From assembly GCA_942491535.1 (NCBI GenBank), contig CALOBV010000026.1, positions 1 to 64,000 of the forward strand: a DNA stretch of 64,000 nucleotides, written 5' to 3'. Position numbers and translations under genes: made by a program. Shown here piece by piece: positions 38,558 through 48,837 of this stretch. The notes beneath the pieces are model-generated. The model did not search any database. It was given only the letters and a program-made list of their open reading frames with translations, and was not told where the DNA came from. The stretch's first letter is position 1. The number at the start of each line of letters is the position of its first letter. This DNA is from JAUVKT01 sp942491535. GTDB lineage: Bacteria; Bacteroidota; Bacteroidia; Bacteroidales; VadinHA17.

Positions 38558-39778
38558 CTATAAAGTTATTCCGTGTTTGGAGTATGTAACTCTTATAAGT
38601 GATTCTATTTCGTCGTATAGTAGCTTCAGTTCTTTTGAGGATGGGATATCTTTATTAGTCCAACCGTTTGAATGTGATTCTGTAAGAGTCAGGATTTCTT
38701 TCTCAAGGGGTATTATCCACTGAATATATCCGCTGCCATCGGTGTTATAGACTTTATTAATATTGATATAGTCCTGTCCATGACCACGTCTAATAGGCAT
38801 GGCCGATCTCTTTGCAGCAAGGGCCATATCGCACAATACTGCATTTTCTCCTTCAGGGGCAGTTAGAATAGAGGGTAGGAGTTTCTCCTTATTCATCCAT
38901 ATCGGAACTGCAGGTGTTGCCAGGGGCCACCCTCCTATTGTCCACATCAGTGTAGCCATAGGATCTTCACCTTTCCTTACTCCTTTGAATATTACCGACG
39001 AAGTGGTTGACTTCCTGGCTATATTATCTTTGAAGTGAACCATTCTCACCTCATCCTCGCCAGTTGAAAGATCGAGCAGGTTATCTCCAGTAAAACCATT
39101 AACCAGGTTTCGTTCGGCCGCTCTCAGAATTCCCTCAACAGTAAGATCATTCTGCATGGAACACTTATAAAAGACATCAGAAGCAGTAATATAACGAGCA
39201 TAGCCCTGACCCAGTTCGGGATTACCATTGGCCGAATAGTTAGTTCTGACAACATACCCGAGGGGGGCAAAATCCTGGTTATTAACATCAATCTTTATTA
39301 AGGCCTCATCGCCTACTTCATAATATGCAGCTCCGCCATTGGCATCTAATACTCCAAAATTTGATGCCAGACCGGTAGGTTTGTCGATGCCTTTAATCAT
39401 CTTCTCAAAGTCATCCAGTGTAGCACAGCTGGCAAGAGCCATTGCCATAACCTGGCCTTCACCGTAACCCTCATCGTAGCTTTCGCCGTTATTAATATTA
39501 TACGATGCAGTATTCATTATACAAAATCCCGCACTGTTCATACCCATCCAGACACTCTTATTTTCTGTCTCAGTCGAGACCAGCCCTATATAGTCGTATT
39601 TCTGTCCGGTAAAATATATAAGTTTATTATTCTCGCTGCTGGTATCACGATGTTTCCACATAATGGGTCTTCCATCTGCAGTATATTTACCGCTTACAAT
39701 AATGGAGGTACAGGCTATGCTCCTCTCAGCACCTGCTATCGACACGAGCAATAAAATCAGGATGGCTACTTTTTTCAT
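38558..39778 (-). CDS. Secreted Ntn-hydrolase (C45/C69-like acyltransferase or amidase)
   Basis: A 406-residue protein with a signal peptide (about 1-22) followed by ACTSIIVSGKYTADGRPIMW. Cys23 is the predicted N-terminal nucleophile of an autoproteolytic Ntn hydrolase. The segments SVWMGMNSAGFCIMNTASYN and GVLDANGGAAYYEVG are typical of the C45 acyl-CoA:6-aminopenicillanate acyltransferase / linear amide hydrolase group rather than of the longer C69 dipeptidases. Activity is probably amide or peptide hydrolysis in the periplasm. It lies 40 bases after the M49-like gene on the same strand, suggesting an operon of two secreted hydrolases. Confidence 0.82.
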   Translation of the reverse strand: MKKVAILILLLVSIAGAERSIACTSIIVSGKYTADGRPIMWKHRDTSSENNKLIYFTGQKYDYIGLVSTETENKSVWMGMNSAGFCIMNTASYNINNGESYDEGYGEGQVMAMALASCATLDDFEKMIKGIDKPTGLASNFGVLDANGGAAYYEVGDEALIKIDVNNQDFAPLGYVVRTNYSANGNPELGQGYARYITASDVFYKCSMQNDLTVEGILRAAERNLVNGFTGDNLLDLSTGEDEVRMVHFKDNIARKSTTSSVIFKGVRKGEDPMATLMWTIGGWPLATPAVPIWMNKEKLLPSILTAPEGENAVLCDMALAAKRSAMPIRRGHGQDYININKVYNTDGSGYIQWIIPLEKEILTLTESHSNGWTNKDIPSSKELKLLYDEIESLIRVTYSKHGITL

Positions 39779-39818
39779 ATTACAAATATTTTCTTTTTAA
39801 AATGATATTATTATTGCG

Positions 39819-41444
39819 TTAGAGTCCGAGTACTTCCTTACCCTGTTTAAAAACTATGTCGACAGGTATGCCCGAGGCATTTACCCTATCGAGGTCGGTT
39901 TTTAGCTGGTCGGTCATAACGCCATCGGCCTCTATCCATTCTTTTGCAGCCTCATAATCGCCATTGCCCTGAACAGTAAGAATCCGTTCTACCAGCGCAA
40001 CAACAGCTTCTTTCATCACTTCAAAATCGACCATATAGGTTCCATCTTCCTGGTAGACAAAAGCTCCCATATTGGCGAAGAACTTAAGGTTAAACATATT
40101 GGCTGTGCCGTGTGCACTTGCAGCGCCAAAGCGACTGGAACGGAAGATGCCGGCAAAGAATGTAACATAGTTATCCATCACCTCACCGCTATCTATCTCG
40201 CCCATCTCGTATAGTTTGGTAACCAGGTAGAGTCCCATAATATCGGCCTTGGCCTCCTCGAGTGCTGAATATTGTTCCTTAAGCGCTTCCCTTACAGGAA
40301 TATTATCAGTAATAGTGTTCTTAACACCCATGCCATGAGCCACCTCATGAAAGGTAGTATTTTCGAAGAAGGCATTGAAGGTTATATGTTTCTGCTGACT
40401 CTCATCAATAAGCATTTTGCTTATGGGAACAAGTATCTTCTCAAACTTAGCCTGCATGGCATTCCTGAGCTGTAACTTACGACTTCCTATTGCTACATGA
40501 ATCTCGGGATCGTTTGGCAGGTTAATCGCAATAGTTTTGCTCCCTGCGTTACAATCGCCGGCGTAGTAAAGAGCATAATAAACATTCATATCTGCATCTG
40601 TTCCGGGCATCTCAGACTTGTACTCTGCAGCAACGGGAAGACCTTTTTGCAGGTCAACCAGCATAGCATTATATTTAGCCAGTTTAGCGCTCCACTCCGG
40701 ATCCTTCACCAGGACGAATGATTCGTGAGCTGCCTTATAACCAAATAGAGCATCTTCGTAGTTCTCAATTGGTCCGACCACGAAATCAATATTTGATTCC
40801 TTCATCTCCATCCATTTATAATCGCTCGCCTGGTACTCATTTGTAATAAGAGCATCGGCGCGCGCCTCGAGGTAAATCTTCAGTCCTTCATCATCTGCCA
40901 GTGCTGCAGCCTTAAGCATAAGATCAGCCGCTTTCTGATGCTGCTCTGCATAAGCCACCGAGTAAGGAACTGTTATAAGGTTTCCGTCTGCATCACGACG
41001 AACCAGGGTATAAAGGCTGGTCTTGTCGGGGCTGTCCCATGCCTCAAATTCTTCAACTGTCATATCTTCAGGATAGAACTGAGCCATTGGTGGTTTTGTT
41101 CCCACTCCATCAATAAAGGGCTTATTATCATCAAGCCTGTCCCACGGACCGTAGTGGATTAAAGCATACTTCCTGGCATATTCGCTGTCGATACTTTCGA
41201 GCAGTGCATCTTTATCGCCATATGCCTGAGTCCAGTAAATATCATTCATTATATCGGCAGCCTCAATCAGGATACCAATAATTTCCCTCTCATTATCACT
41301 CAGCCAACTCAGGTCTGTACTTAGCGTAACTTCATCAAATTGTGCAAGTTTTGCTTTCATAGAATCGTCCGTATTTGTTTTGTCAGTACTGCATCCCGTT
41401 ATAAGAGCCAGAATGAGCATGCTTATTAATAAATAGTTTTTCAT
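39819..41444 (-). CDS. M49-like dipeptidyl-peptidase lipoprotein with HEXXH motif
   Basis: The start is set at ATG 41444, giving a lipoprotein signal with LITGC (Cys18). The 541-residue product contains HEVAHG (His366, Glu367, His370) and, 30 residues on, LEEAKADI (Glu396/397), the paired zinc ligands of dipeptidyl-peptidase III-like metallopeptidases. Classical family members have the hexapeptide HEXXGH, whereas this one has the pentapeptide form, which is known from some bacterial relatives. DPP III-type enzymes release dipeptides from the N-terminus of short peptides. As a lipoprotein it should act outside the cytoplasm, and it could feed dipeptides to the C69 enzymes encoded nearby. Confidence 0.83.
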   Translation of the reverse strand: MKNYLLISMLILALITGCSTDKTNTDDSMKAKLAQFDEVTLSTDLSWLSDNEREIIGILIEAADIMNDIYWTQAYGDKDALLESIDSEYARKYALIHYGPWDRLDDNKPFIDGVGTKPPMAQFYPEDMTVEEFEAWDSPDKTSLYTLVRRDADGNLITVPYSVAYAEQHQKAADLMLKAAALADDEGLKIYLEARADALITNEYQASDYKWMEMKESNIDFVVGPIENYEDALFGYKAAHESFVLVKDPEWSAKLAKYNAMLVDLQKGLPVAAEYKSEMPGTDADMNVYYALYYAGDCNAGSKTIAINLPNDPEIHVAIGSRKLQLRNAMQAKFEKILVPISKMLIDESQQKHITFNAFFENTTFHEVAHGMGVKNTITDNIPVREALKEQYSALEEAKADIMGLYLVTKLYEMGEIDSGEVMDNYVTFFAGIFRSSRFGAASAHGTANMFNLKFFANMGAFVYQEDGTYMVDFEVMKEAVVALVERILTVQGNGDYEAAKEWIEADGVMTDQLKTDLDRVNASGIPVDIVFKQGKEVLGL

Positions 41445-41488
41445 ATTACTAAAATTTGGGTTTGTTGGTAAAGAATGCAAGGTAATAA

Positions 41489-41570
41489 AAAGTGACTAAA
41501 GTGCCTAGAGTGACTAAAGTGCCTGGAGTGACTAAAGTGCCTTGAGTGCCTAGAGTACTTAAAGTGGAAA
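41489..41570. repeat. AAGTGACTAAAGTGCCT repeat tract
   Basis: Five imperfect 16-17 bp units (GACTAAAGTGCCTAGAGT) in the divergent gap between the M49-like and HdeD-like genes. They are purine-rich on the plus strand. Confidence 0.85.
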
Positions 41571-41583
41571 AGTGGAGCAGAGA

Positions 41584-41625
41584 GCCCGCCGTCGCTCTGC
41601 AAGCCATGGCGGACGAAGCAGGGGG
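41584..41625. repeat. Dispersed intergenic repeat, variant copy D
   Basis: GCCCGCC-GTCGCTCTGCAAGCCAT-GGCGGACGAAGC. The CCGCC/GGCGG stem and flanking GACGAAG relate it to copies A, B and C, but the loop differs. Confidence 0.6.
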
Positions 41626-41686
41626 ATGAAGGATGACTTATTGGTAGTTTATGGCTAACTTAGTGTTTTTATAAAAGTAAATACTT

Positions 41687-42223
41687 ATGAATAGCTTTAT
41701 AAACCAGAGCTGGGGATGGGAAGTCCTAAAAGGAATTGTAGCCCTGGGTATTGCAATAATAATATTCCTGAACCCTGCAGAAGCAATAACTGCAATAGCC
41801 AGCTACCTTGGAGCACTTTCAATAATTGCAGGGCTGGTGCTGATAATTATTTCTCTTATGCGCAAATCATCTTTCTGGCAGTTTCTTTTCGGCCAGGGAC
41901 TTTTATATGCTATAATTGGCTTGTTGATTGTTAGCTACCCAAAAGTAACAGCCAGTCTTCTGATATTCCTGATCGGTATGTTTATCACCATACTAGGAAT
42001 AATTCAACTGTCTGCCTGGTTCAAAATGAAGGAGGTAATGCCGGCCAGTCCACTGGCATTGTTCACAGGGATTATTTCCATACTTGTGGGTATATTATTC
42101 CTGTTTAACCCATTTAAAGGAGCTTTACTGGCTACGCTTATTATGGGCATATACGCTGTGCTTTATGCTTCAACCAGGCTTTATACAGCCTTTAAGATAG
42201 CAAGAGGTAAGGGTAGAGAGTAG
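41687..42223 (+). CDS. HdeD/DUF308 family membrane protein
   Basis: A 178-residue protein consisting of six hydrophobic segments in three pairs, each pair repeating an IVALGIAIIIFLNP-like motif: LNPAEAITAIASYLG at 26-40, then YPKVTASLLIFLIG at about 85-98, then FNPFKGALLATLIMG at about 143-157. This internal threefold repeat with NP/YP turns is the DUF308/HdeD signature. HdeD of Escherichia coli helps acid resistance; most homologues are unstudied. It stands alone before the tricorn gene (155-base gap). Confidence 0.87.
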   Translation: MNSFINQSWGWEVLKGIVALGIAIIIFLNPAEAITAIASYLGALSIIAGLVLIIISLMRKSSFWQFLFGQGLLYAIIGLLIVSYPKVTASLLIFLIGMFITILGIIQLSAWFKMKEVMPASPLALFTGIISILVGILFLFNPFKGALLATLIMGIYAVLYASTRLYTAFKIARGKGRE

Positions 42224-42335
42224 GAAACTCGGAATAGGGACTGAGCAAATAAGACATAACAAACAACGAAAGGTAGATTAGTAATGGGTGAATAGTTTTT
42301 AAGGATTATTTAACATTATAGTATTATTCTTTTAG

Positions 42336-42343
42336 TAATTTTG
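42336..42343 (+). promoter_or_regulatory. Bacteroidota -7 box TAATTTTG
   Basis: An exact match to TAnnTTTG, 35 bases before the ATG of the tricorn-like gene. No convincing -33 TTTG is visible, so the call rests on the -7 box and position. Confidence 0.5.
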
Positions 42344-42378
42344 TTTTCGTAGAAAATACTTCAAATCAAAATTATATT

Positions 42379-45300
42379 ATGAAAAATAAATTTCTTAGCC
42401 TGTTAGTAATGGGCCTGATGTGCTTTTCATTTTCTTTTGCACAGGATGATGAGGCACGCTTATTAAGATTTCCAACAATTAACAACGACCAGGTAGTGTT
42501 TAGTTATGGTGGTGATCTCTACAGCGTTGATGCTGATGGAGGGACTGCACGCAAACTGACCACTCATAATGGTTATGAGATGTTTCCGCGCTTTTCTCCC
42601 GACGGCAAACATATAGCATTTACAGGACAGTATGATGGTAATACCGAAGTGTTTATTATTCCAGCAGAAGGTGGAGTACCAGTGCGCCTTACCTATACTG
42701 CCACACTTGGTCGCGATGATATTGGCGACCGTATGGGTCCGAATAACCTGGTTATTGGATGGACACCCGACGGCAAGGATATCATCTTCAGATCGAGGAA
42801 ACAGTCATTTAATGCGTTCAGAGGACAGCTCTTCCTTGTTGCGAAAGAAGGCGGCTTACCAAGAGAAGTACCTCTTAACGACGGAGGGTTCTGTTCTTAT
42901 TCACCCGATGGAACCTTACTTGCTTTTAATTGGGTTTTCCGTGAATTCAGAACATGGAAATACTACCAGGGTGGTATGGCCGATGATATAAGGGTATTTG
43001 ATTATAAAACAGGAGAGGTGGAACAACTTTTCAGTACTACCACCCAGGAGATTATTCCCTATGTGGATTGGAAATAAGATATTCTTCCTTTCTGACCGTG
43101 ATCGTACAATGAATCTCTTTGCTTACGACACCGATTCAAAGAAAACCACGAAAATTACTGATTACACCGACTACGACATTAAGTTCCCATCATACTCTAA
43201 AGATTATATTGTATTTGAAAAGGGTGGCTACATCTACAAATACAATGTTGCCAGCGGTAGTACGGAAAAAATTACAATCAGAATTTCCGATGATAAGATT
43301 TATGCCCGTGATGAGATTAAGGATGCCAGTAAGAATATAAGTAATGGCGACCTCTCCCCTAACGGTGAAAGGGTTGTCTTCAGTGCCAGGGGTGATATAT
43401 TCTCAGTCCCAGCCGAACACGGTATAACACGTAACCTTACTGCCACATCGGGAGTACACGAGCAGAATGCTGATTTCTCTCCAAACGGGGAATATATTGC
43501 CTATATATCTGATGCTACTGGTGAGTTCGAGATATACATGGTTAAGCATGATGGCAGTGAAAAGCCCATACAGCTTACACAAAACACCAATACCTATATC
43601 TTCGGTTATGAGTGGTCGCCCGATGGTAAGAAGATCCTTTATAACACCAAGAAGATGGAGCTTAATATGATTGATCTGGCAAGCAAGAAAGTTACACTGG
43701 TTGCTAAGAGCACAGTATCTCCTTATTTTGGCTTTAACTGGAGTCCTGATAGTAAGTGGATAGCATTCACCAAAGGCGAAAAAGATTTTACCAGGATAAG
43801 ACTGTATAATGTAGATACACAGAAAATATATGATGTTACTGACGGATGGTACGACTCCGGTAACCCCTCTTTCAGTTCAGATGGCAAGTACCTGGTGTTT
43901 ACTTCTTCACGTGATTTTAATCCTATCTACAGCAATACTGAATGGAACCATGCCTACAACGATATGGACAAGATCTATATGGCTACACTGGCAAAGGACA
44001 CTAAGTCGCCATTTGGGTTTGAGAACGACGAGGTGAAGGTGGAAGGTGAAAAGGCTGAAAAGGGTGAAAAGGTTGAAAAAGGCAAGAAAAATGCGCCAGA
44101 AACAGCTGCAGACAGTAAGCCTATGAAGGTTGATCTGGATGGCATAGGAAGCAGGATCTTTGCTCTTCCTGTGTCTCCCGGTAATTATTTTAATGTTACG
44201 GCTACAGAGGGAAAAGTTTTCTATATGATGAGGTCTTCAAGATCGGGTGGTGCTAAGACAAAGATGTACGATCTGGATAAGAAAAAAGAAACCGAGCTGG
44301 GTAGCGGATTATCATTTACCATCTCGTCAAATGATAAGAAGATGCTGGTTGGCAGCAGGGGAAGTTACAAGGTAATAAGCCTGCCTGCTGGTCCTGTAAA
44401 GATCACAGAGCCAATGGATCTTTCGAATATGAAAGTAAAAGTCAACCTTGCAGAAGAATGGGCACAGATGTTTGATGAGAGCTGGCGTCATATGCGTGAC
44501 TTCTTCTATGCTCCTAATATGCATGGCGTAGACTGGAATGCAATGAAAGTTAAGTATGGAGCGCTTGTACCCTATGTTGCTCATCGTTCAGACCTATCCT
44601 ATATTATCGGGGAGATGGTTGGTGAGCTAAGCGTGGGCCATGCCTATGTAAACAATGGTGAAAGACCAATGCCGGAGAGAATACCTATGGGACTGCTTGG
44701 AGCAAAAATTGACAAGGAAGGTTCGGGTTACTTCAGGGTAAAAGAGATACTCGAAGGAGCCAACTGGAGCTCAAGCCTGAGGTCGCCACTCCAGGATATA
44801 GGAGTAGATGTTAGCGAAGGAGATTTTATCGTCGCCGTAAATGGCAAATCAACAAGGGATATCGACGATATCTACTCAATGCTGGTCGGACAGGCAGATA
44901 AGATAGTACAGCTGACAGTAAACAGCGAGCCTAAAATGGAAGGTGCCCGCAAGACACTCGTTAAGCCAATAGCCGACGAAGCAAATCTTTACTATTATAA
45001 CTGGGTGCAGGATAATATTGAACATGTAAGCAAGGTGTCAAATGGCCAGGTGGGCTATATACATATTCCTGATATGGGTGTTGCCGGACTGAATGAGTTT
45101 GTGAAATATTTCTATCCTCAGCTAAATAAGAAGGCGCTTATAATTGACGTACGCGGTAATGGCGGAGGGAATGTCTCACCTATGATAATTGAAAGGTTGA
45201 TGAGACCACTTACCTACCTCAACTATTCAACAGGTCAGACAGAAGGGTCAACATCACCTTCGGGTATGCACCTTGGACCAAAAGTTACTCTGATGGATAA

Positions 45301-45661
45301 GTACTCTGCCTCTGATGGAGACCTCTTTCCCTATCGCTTCCAGCAACTGAAGATGGGTAAGACAATAGGCACAAGATCATGGGGTGGTGTTGTTGGTTAT
45401 AGCGGAGCACAGCCACTGATTGACGGCGGATCACTTATTACCCCATCTTTCGGACCATATGCCAAGGATGGCAGCAGGTTTGTGATTGAGGGAGAAGGTG
45501 TTACACCGGAAATTATTATTGAGAATGATCCCGCATTATTATACCAGGGAGATGACTTCCAGCTTGATAAAGCTATTGAAGTGGCTCTTGACGAAATAAG
45601 TAAGTGGACGGAAAAGATAACTCCAATTCCTCCATTCCCTGATAAGTCGGGGAAGAAGTAA
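42379..45661 (+). CDS. Tricorn-like S41 protease, one frameshift
   Basis: Two frames join into about 1094 residues. A signal peptide (1-21) is followed by WD40-like propeller repeats with RFSPDGKHIAF, GWTPDGKDIIF and later WSPDSKWIAF motifs. Next come a tricorn C1 domain (MFDESWRHMRDFFYAPNMHG), a PDZ domain (LGAKIDKEGSGYFRV region) and the S41 core with the catalytic Ser in KYSASDGD (codon at 45311) and TRSWGGVVGY. The frame breaks at a CCC run (43057-43059); removing one C joins EIIP to MWIGNKIFFLSDRDRT. Exported tricorn homologues degrade peptides. A Lys/Glu-rich insert coded by an intergenic-type repeat lies near 44036-44090 (see findings). Confidence 0.9.
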
Positions 45662-45669
45662 GAACCAGG

Positions 45670-45725
45670 TGTGAGGGAGTGAGAGAGTGAGAGAGAGTGA
45701 GAGAGTGATGGGGTGTTGGAGTGAT
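45670..45725. repeat. GAGAGTGA repeat tract after the tricorn stop
   Basis: Imperfect GTGAGAGA units begin nine bases after the stop codon. They are purine-rich on the coding strand and precede the terminator. Confidence 0.85.
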
Positions 45726-45743
45726 GGGGAGGATTAAATATAG

Positions 45744-45780
45744 AAGCCGGTATTTAAACTTTTTAAATACCGGCTTTTTC
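45744..45780. terminator. Bidirectional terminator between convergent genes
   Basis: AAGCCGGTATTTAAA-CTT-TTTAAATACCGGCTT followed by TTTC on the plus strand, with an AT-rich flank on the other side. It separates the tricorn gene from the convergent GNAT gene and can serve both. Confidence 0.85.
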
Positions 45781-45788
45781 TATATTAT

Positions 45789-46370
45789 TCAGCCGGAAGC
45801 CAGTTCGCGTTTGAGGAACCAGACCTTGATATCGGCGCCTTTGTCGTGCCACATATCGTAATTCTCAAAGCCAACGTAGTTATATAGCTTCAGGATTTTT
45901 TCAATTGTTGTTTCAATAAGTATCGGGAGTCCATATTCCTTCGAACGGTCGATAAGGTGATTATTAATATCTACCAGTCCCCTGATACTGGTCTTGCTCT
46001 GTACGCTGCCCAGTAACCAGACATAGATATAATCGTCGCAAGGAAATCTGCGGGCCTTAATATATTTTTCCCTTTTCACGGTAGGAAGGAGCTGTGAAGG
46101 CCTGATAGCCCTTAGAAACATCCAGGCATATTTTAATGTGCCGATAAAGCCTCTTTTAAACTCACTTATCCGATAGTAAAAAATAACAGTAGTCTTGTCT
46201 GCTGATAAATAAATACCCTTTAAGCCTCCCACCAGGTCGTAGGCATACTCAGCCATTAGCCTGACAGACCTCTCAGGGTTTTTTTTCTTCATCATCGCCT
46301 GTGTTCTGGGGTTTTCAATAAATGCCTGTGAAATAATGTCGATTATGATTTCCCTATCTGTTCTTTCCAT
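45789..46370 (-). CDS. GNAT-like N-acetyltransferase
   Basis: A 193-residue protein with an acetyltransferase-type layout: an N-terminal helix (IIIDIISQAFIENPRTQAM), a central strand pair with TVIFYYRISEF, a YVWLLGSVQSKTSIRGLVD segment that corresponds to the acetyl-CoA-binding beta4-alpha3 region, and a C-terminal ETTIEKILKLYNYVGFENYD, typical of the GNAT end strand. The acetyl-CoA loop is not a perfect QxxGxG match, so the call is by layout. It is transcribed alone, converging with the tricorn gene. Confidence 0.7.
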   Translation of the reverse strand: MERTDREIIIDIISQAFIENPRTQAMMKKKNPERSVRLMAEYAYDLVGGLKGIYLSADKTTVIFYYRISEFKRGFIGTLKYAWMFLRAIRPSQLLPTVKREKYIKARRFPCDDYIYVWLLGSVQSKTSIRGLVDINNHLIDRSKEYGLPILIETTIEKILKLYNYVGFENYDMWHDKGADIKVWFLKRELASG

Positions 46371-46449
46371 ACTAATATTTTGTTAGTGGATTGCTCATGT
46401 AATATAAATATAATGATAATTTATAACTTCACGTTTAATAATGTGGTGT

Positions 46450-46486
46450 GCCCGCCTTCGTTAAAACTTCAGCGGACAAAGAAGGG
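46450..46486. repeat. Dispersed intergenic repeat, copy B
   Basis: GCCCGCCTTCG-TTAAAA-CTTCAGCGGACAAAG. It differs from copy A by a few bases. It lies in the divergent gap between the GNAT and M20 genes. Confidence 0.75.
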
Positions 46487-46525
46487 TGTGGAGATATTTG
46501 ATTATTTTAAGAAACCAGTATTACA

Positions 46526-47650
46526 ATGATTGATTTAAGACATAAACTTCATAAATATCCGGAGCTGTCGGGTAAGGAGAAAGAGACGGCCAGGCGGATA
46601 GTTGAATTTATTGAGAAATATAATCCCGATGAGATAATTGAGAATATCGGAGGCTACGGACTTGCTGCAGTATATAAATTTGGCAAAGGACCTACTGTAA
46701 TGATACGCTGCGACCTGGATGCATTACCCATAAATGAGGAAATAAATCTAGATTATAAATCTACAAATAAAGGCGTCTCTCATAAATGCGGTCATGATGG
46801 TCATATGACTATAGTAGCCGGACTGGCAACATGGCTGGCGGAGCGACCTTTTAGCAGAGGCCGGGTTATACTGCTCTTCCAGCCTGCCGAAGAAACAGGT
46901 ATAGGGGCAAATGCTCTTATTAAAGATCCTCTGTTTCAAAAGATTTTGCCGGATTATGTTTTTGCCCTTCATAATCTGCCCGGCTATCCTCTTCATTCGG
47001 TGATTATTGCTAAGGGACAAATGACTCCGACTGTTATGAGCCTTTCTATTCGGGTTAAAGGAAGGACTTCGCATGCGGCTGAACCGGATAAAGGGATAAA
47101 CCCCACCCTGGCTGTTAGCACTCTCAATATGGCAATTACCAGGCTCGCCAACAACAATATCTCTGAGCCTGATTATTCTATGATAACACCCGTCCACACC
47201 AGGATAGGGACTCAGGATTATGGAATATCACCGGGTGAGGGTGAAGTGCATTTTACTATCAGGACATGGAACGAAGGAACCATGGTAGTATTAAAAAATG
47301 AAATAAATAAGGTGGTAGATGACATATGTAAGCTTCACCAGCTTACTTATGAAATTGACGAATCGGACTACTTCCCTACAGTTATGAATAATGATGCCTG
47401 TACCCGGATAGTTGTAAAAGCAGCACAAAACATTAATCTGGAGGTAATGATGCTTGATAAACCGATTAAATTTGGTGAGGACTTCGGCTTCTTTACAAGG
47501 GATTACAAAGCAGCACTATTTGGCCTGGGTGCAGGTAAAGATGCTTTCCCCCTGCATCACGAAGAATATGATTTTGAAGATGAATTAATACCTACAGGGG
47601 CTGCATTATTTAAAAGTATTATTTCCCAGGTAATTGGGCATAGGGTATAG
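46526..47650 (+). CDS. M20-family amidohydrolase (N-acyl-amino acid hydrolase)
   Basis: A 374-residue cytosolic metallo-amidohydrolase. Metal ligands are visible in CGHDGH (Cys88, His90, Asp91, His93), the glutamate pair in LFQPAEETG (near 125), HNLPG near 149-153 and the terminal LHHEEYDF. The lid domain carries SIRVKGRTSHAAEPDKG. This is the hippurate-hydrolase/IAA-amino acid hydrolase branch (M20D), which removes acyl groups from N-acyl amino acids. No partner gene is adjacent; it converges with the AI-2E permease. The enzyme fits the peptide/N-acyl amino acid theme of the window. Confidence 0.88.
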   Translation: MIDLRHKLHKYPELSGKEKETARRIVEFIEKYNPDEIIENIGGYGLAAVYKFGKGPTVMIRCDLDALPINEEINLDYKSTNKGVSHKCGHDGHMTIVAGLATWLAERPFSRGRVILLFQPAEETGIGANALIKDPLFQKILPDYVFALHNLPGYPLHSVIIAKGQMTPTVMSLSIRVKGRTSHAAEPDKGINPTLAVSTLNMAITRLANNNISEPDYSMITPVHTRIGTQDYGISPGEGEVHFTIRTWNEGTMVVLKNEINKVVDDICKLHQLTYEIDESDYFPTVMNNDACTRIVVKAAQNINLEVMMLDKPIKFGEDFGFFTRDYKAALFGLGAGKDAFPLHHEEYDFEDELIPTGAALFKSIISQVIGHRV

Positions 47651-47688
47651 GGTGCAGGGCGAAGGGATAAGAGCCAAAGTACTTAAAC

Positions 47689-48729
47689 CTATGATTCGCT
47701 ATCTCCAATGGTGCCTTTCTGCGAGAGCAGGATGGCTATTGGTCGGGTTCCCTCAAATTCGGCCAGTACAATAATAATAATAACGGTAATTGGCACACTG
47801 AGAAGCATGCCAACCACACCCCATATTACTCCCCATACAACAAGGGTAAGAAATACAACCAGGGGGCTGATATTTAATGAACTGCCCATAAGCCTGGGCT
47901 CAAGAACATTACCTACTCCAATCTGTATACCTCCGACAATTGATACAACCAGTATGGCGTTAGTAATATCACCAAACTGCAGCATGGCAAAGATGGTTGG
48001 AAAGAGTGTAGCTATTAAAGATCCGATTGTTGGTATATAGTTTAGAAGAAATATAAGGAAGGCCCAGAAGAGGGGTGCATCGACACCAATAATCATTAGT
48101 GTAAAATAGCTTAATAAGCCAGTCAGGAAACTGGTAAAGGTCTTTACGGCAAGGTAACCATTAATAGACGACCCTGCTTTATCTATCATCCCTTTTGCAT
48201 GCTTATAATTACTTTCTTCAGGGTACATAGCCCTTAGTTTACGTCCGAAAGTTGGTTCTTCAAGGAGGATGAAAAGAAGGAAAATAAGCACCGTAAATAC
48301 ATCACCGAAAATAGATGTAAGAGCACCAAAGATATCAGACAGGATGCCGGCAAAATTGAAATCGCTTGCGTACTCTGTAATTAAGGCCTGGATATCAAAA
48401 TTAAACCTGGTATTTATTGCCTCCACTATCAGGTTAATATTAGACTCATATAAGGGCAGAGCATCAGATAATTGCTGTATATTATTAGTAATAAGCGATA
48501 TAAAAAATCCTATCAGGGCGATCAGGGTAATAGTGGAAAAGCTTGTCAGCAACCAGGTTGGCAGCTTCCTGAGAAAAATAATTTTAGTAAGCAGTCCCCT
48601 TACAATACGAATCATAAACCAGAACAGAATCGCCAGGATAAAGGGAACTATTATCGATTGACCCAATATAAGCACAACAATACTAACTACTACAATCAGC
48701 AGAATATATATCTTTTTAATATTATCCAT
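47689..48729 (-). CDS. AI-2E/PerM family permease
   Basis: The start is set at ATG 48729 (MDNIKKIYIL); the upstream in-frame start is TTG. The 346-residue protein has about eight membrane helices: a pair near residues 7-40, one near 60-80, and a cluster from about 200 to 330 with PLFWAFLIFLLNYIPTIGS, GNVLEPRLMGSSLNISPLVV and a final LLSVPITVIIIIVL. The GNVLEPRLMG and NYIPTIG motifs are diagnostic of the AI-2E exporter (PerM) family. Substrates vary (autoinducer-2, ions, unknown). It is divergent from the sensor-phosphatase gene and the gap is about 100 bases. Confidence 0.9.
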   Translation of the reverse strand: MDNIKKIYILLIVVVSIVVLILGQSIIVPFILAILFWFMIRIVRGLLTKIIFLRKLPTWLLTSFSTITLIALIGFFISLITNNIQQLSDALPLYESNINLIVEAINTRFNFDIQALITEYASDFNFAGILSDIFGALTSIFGDVFTVLIFLLFILLEEPTFGRKLRAMYPEESNYKHAKGMIDKAGSSINGYLAVKTFTSFLTGLLSYFTLMIIGVDAPLFWAFLIFLLNYIPTIGSLIATLFPTIFAMLQFGDITNAILVVSIVGGIQIGVGNVLEPRLMGSSLNISPLVVFLTLVVWGVIWGVVGMLLSVPITVIIIIVLAEFEGTRPIAILLSQKGTIGDSES

Positions 48730-48837
48730 GTCACAGTTATTTTGAAAGTCCAAAGATAAACAGATTCCTCCTTATTAGTCAAGACCCTGACTATTATCTG
48801 TCTATTTAGTATATTTACAGTGTTAATCCGGTATGTT

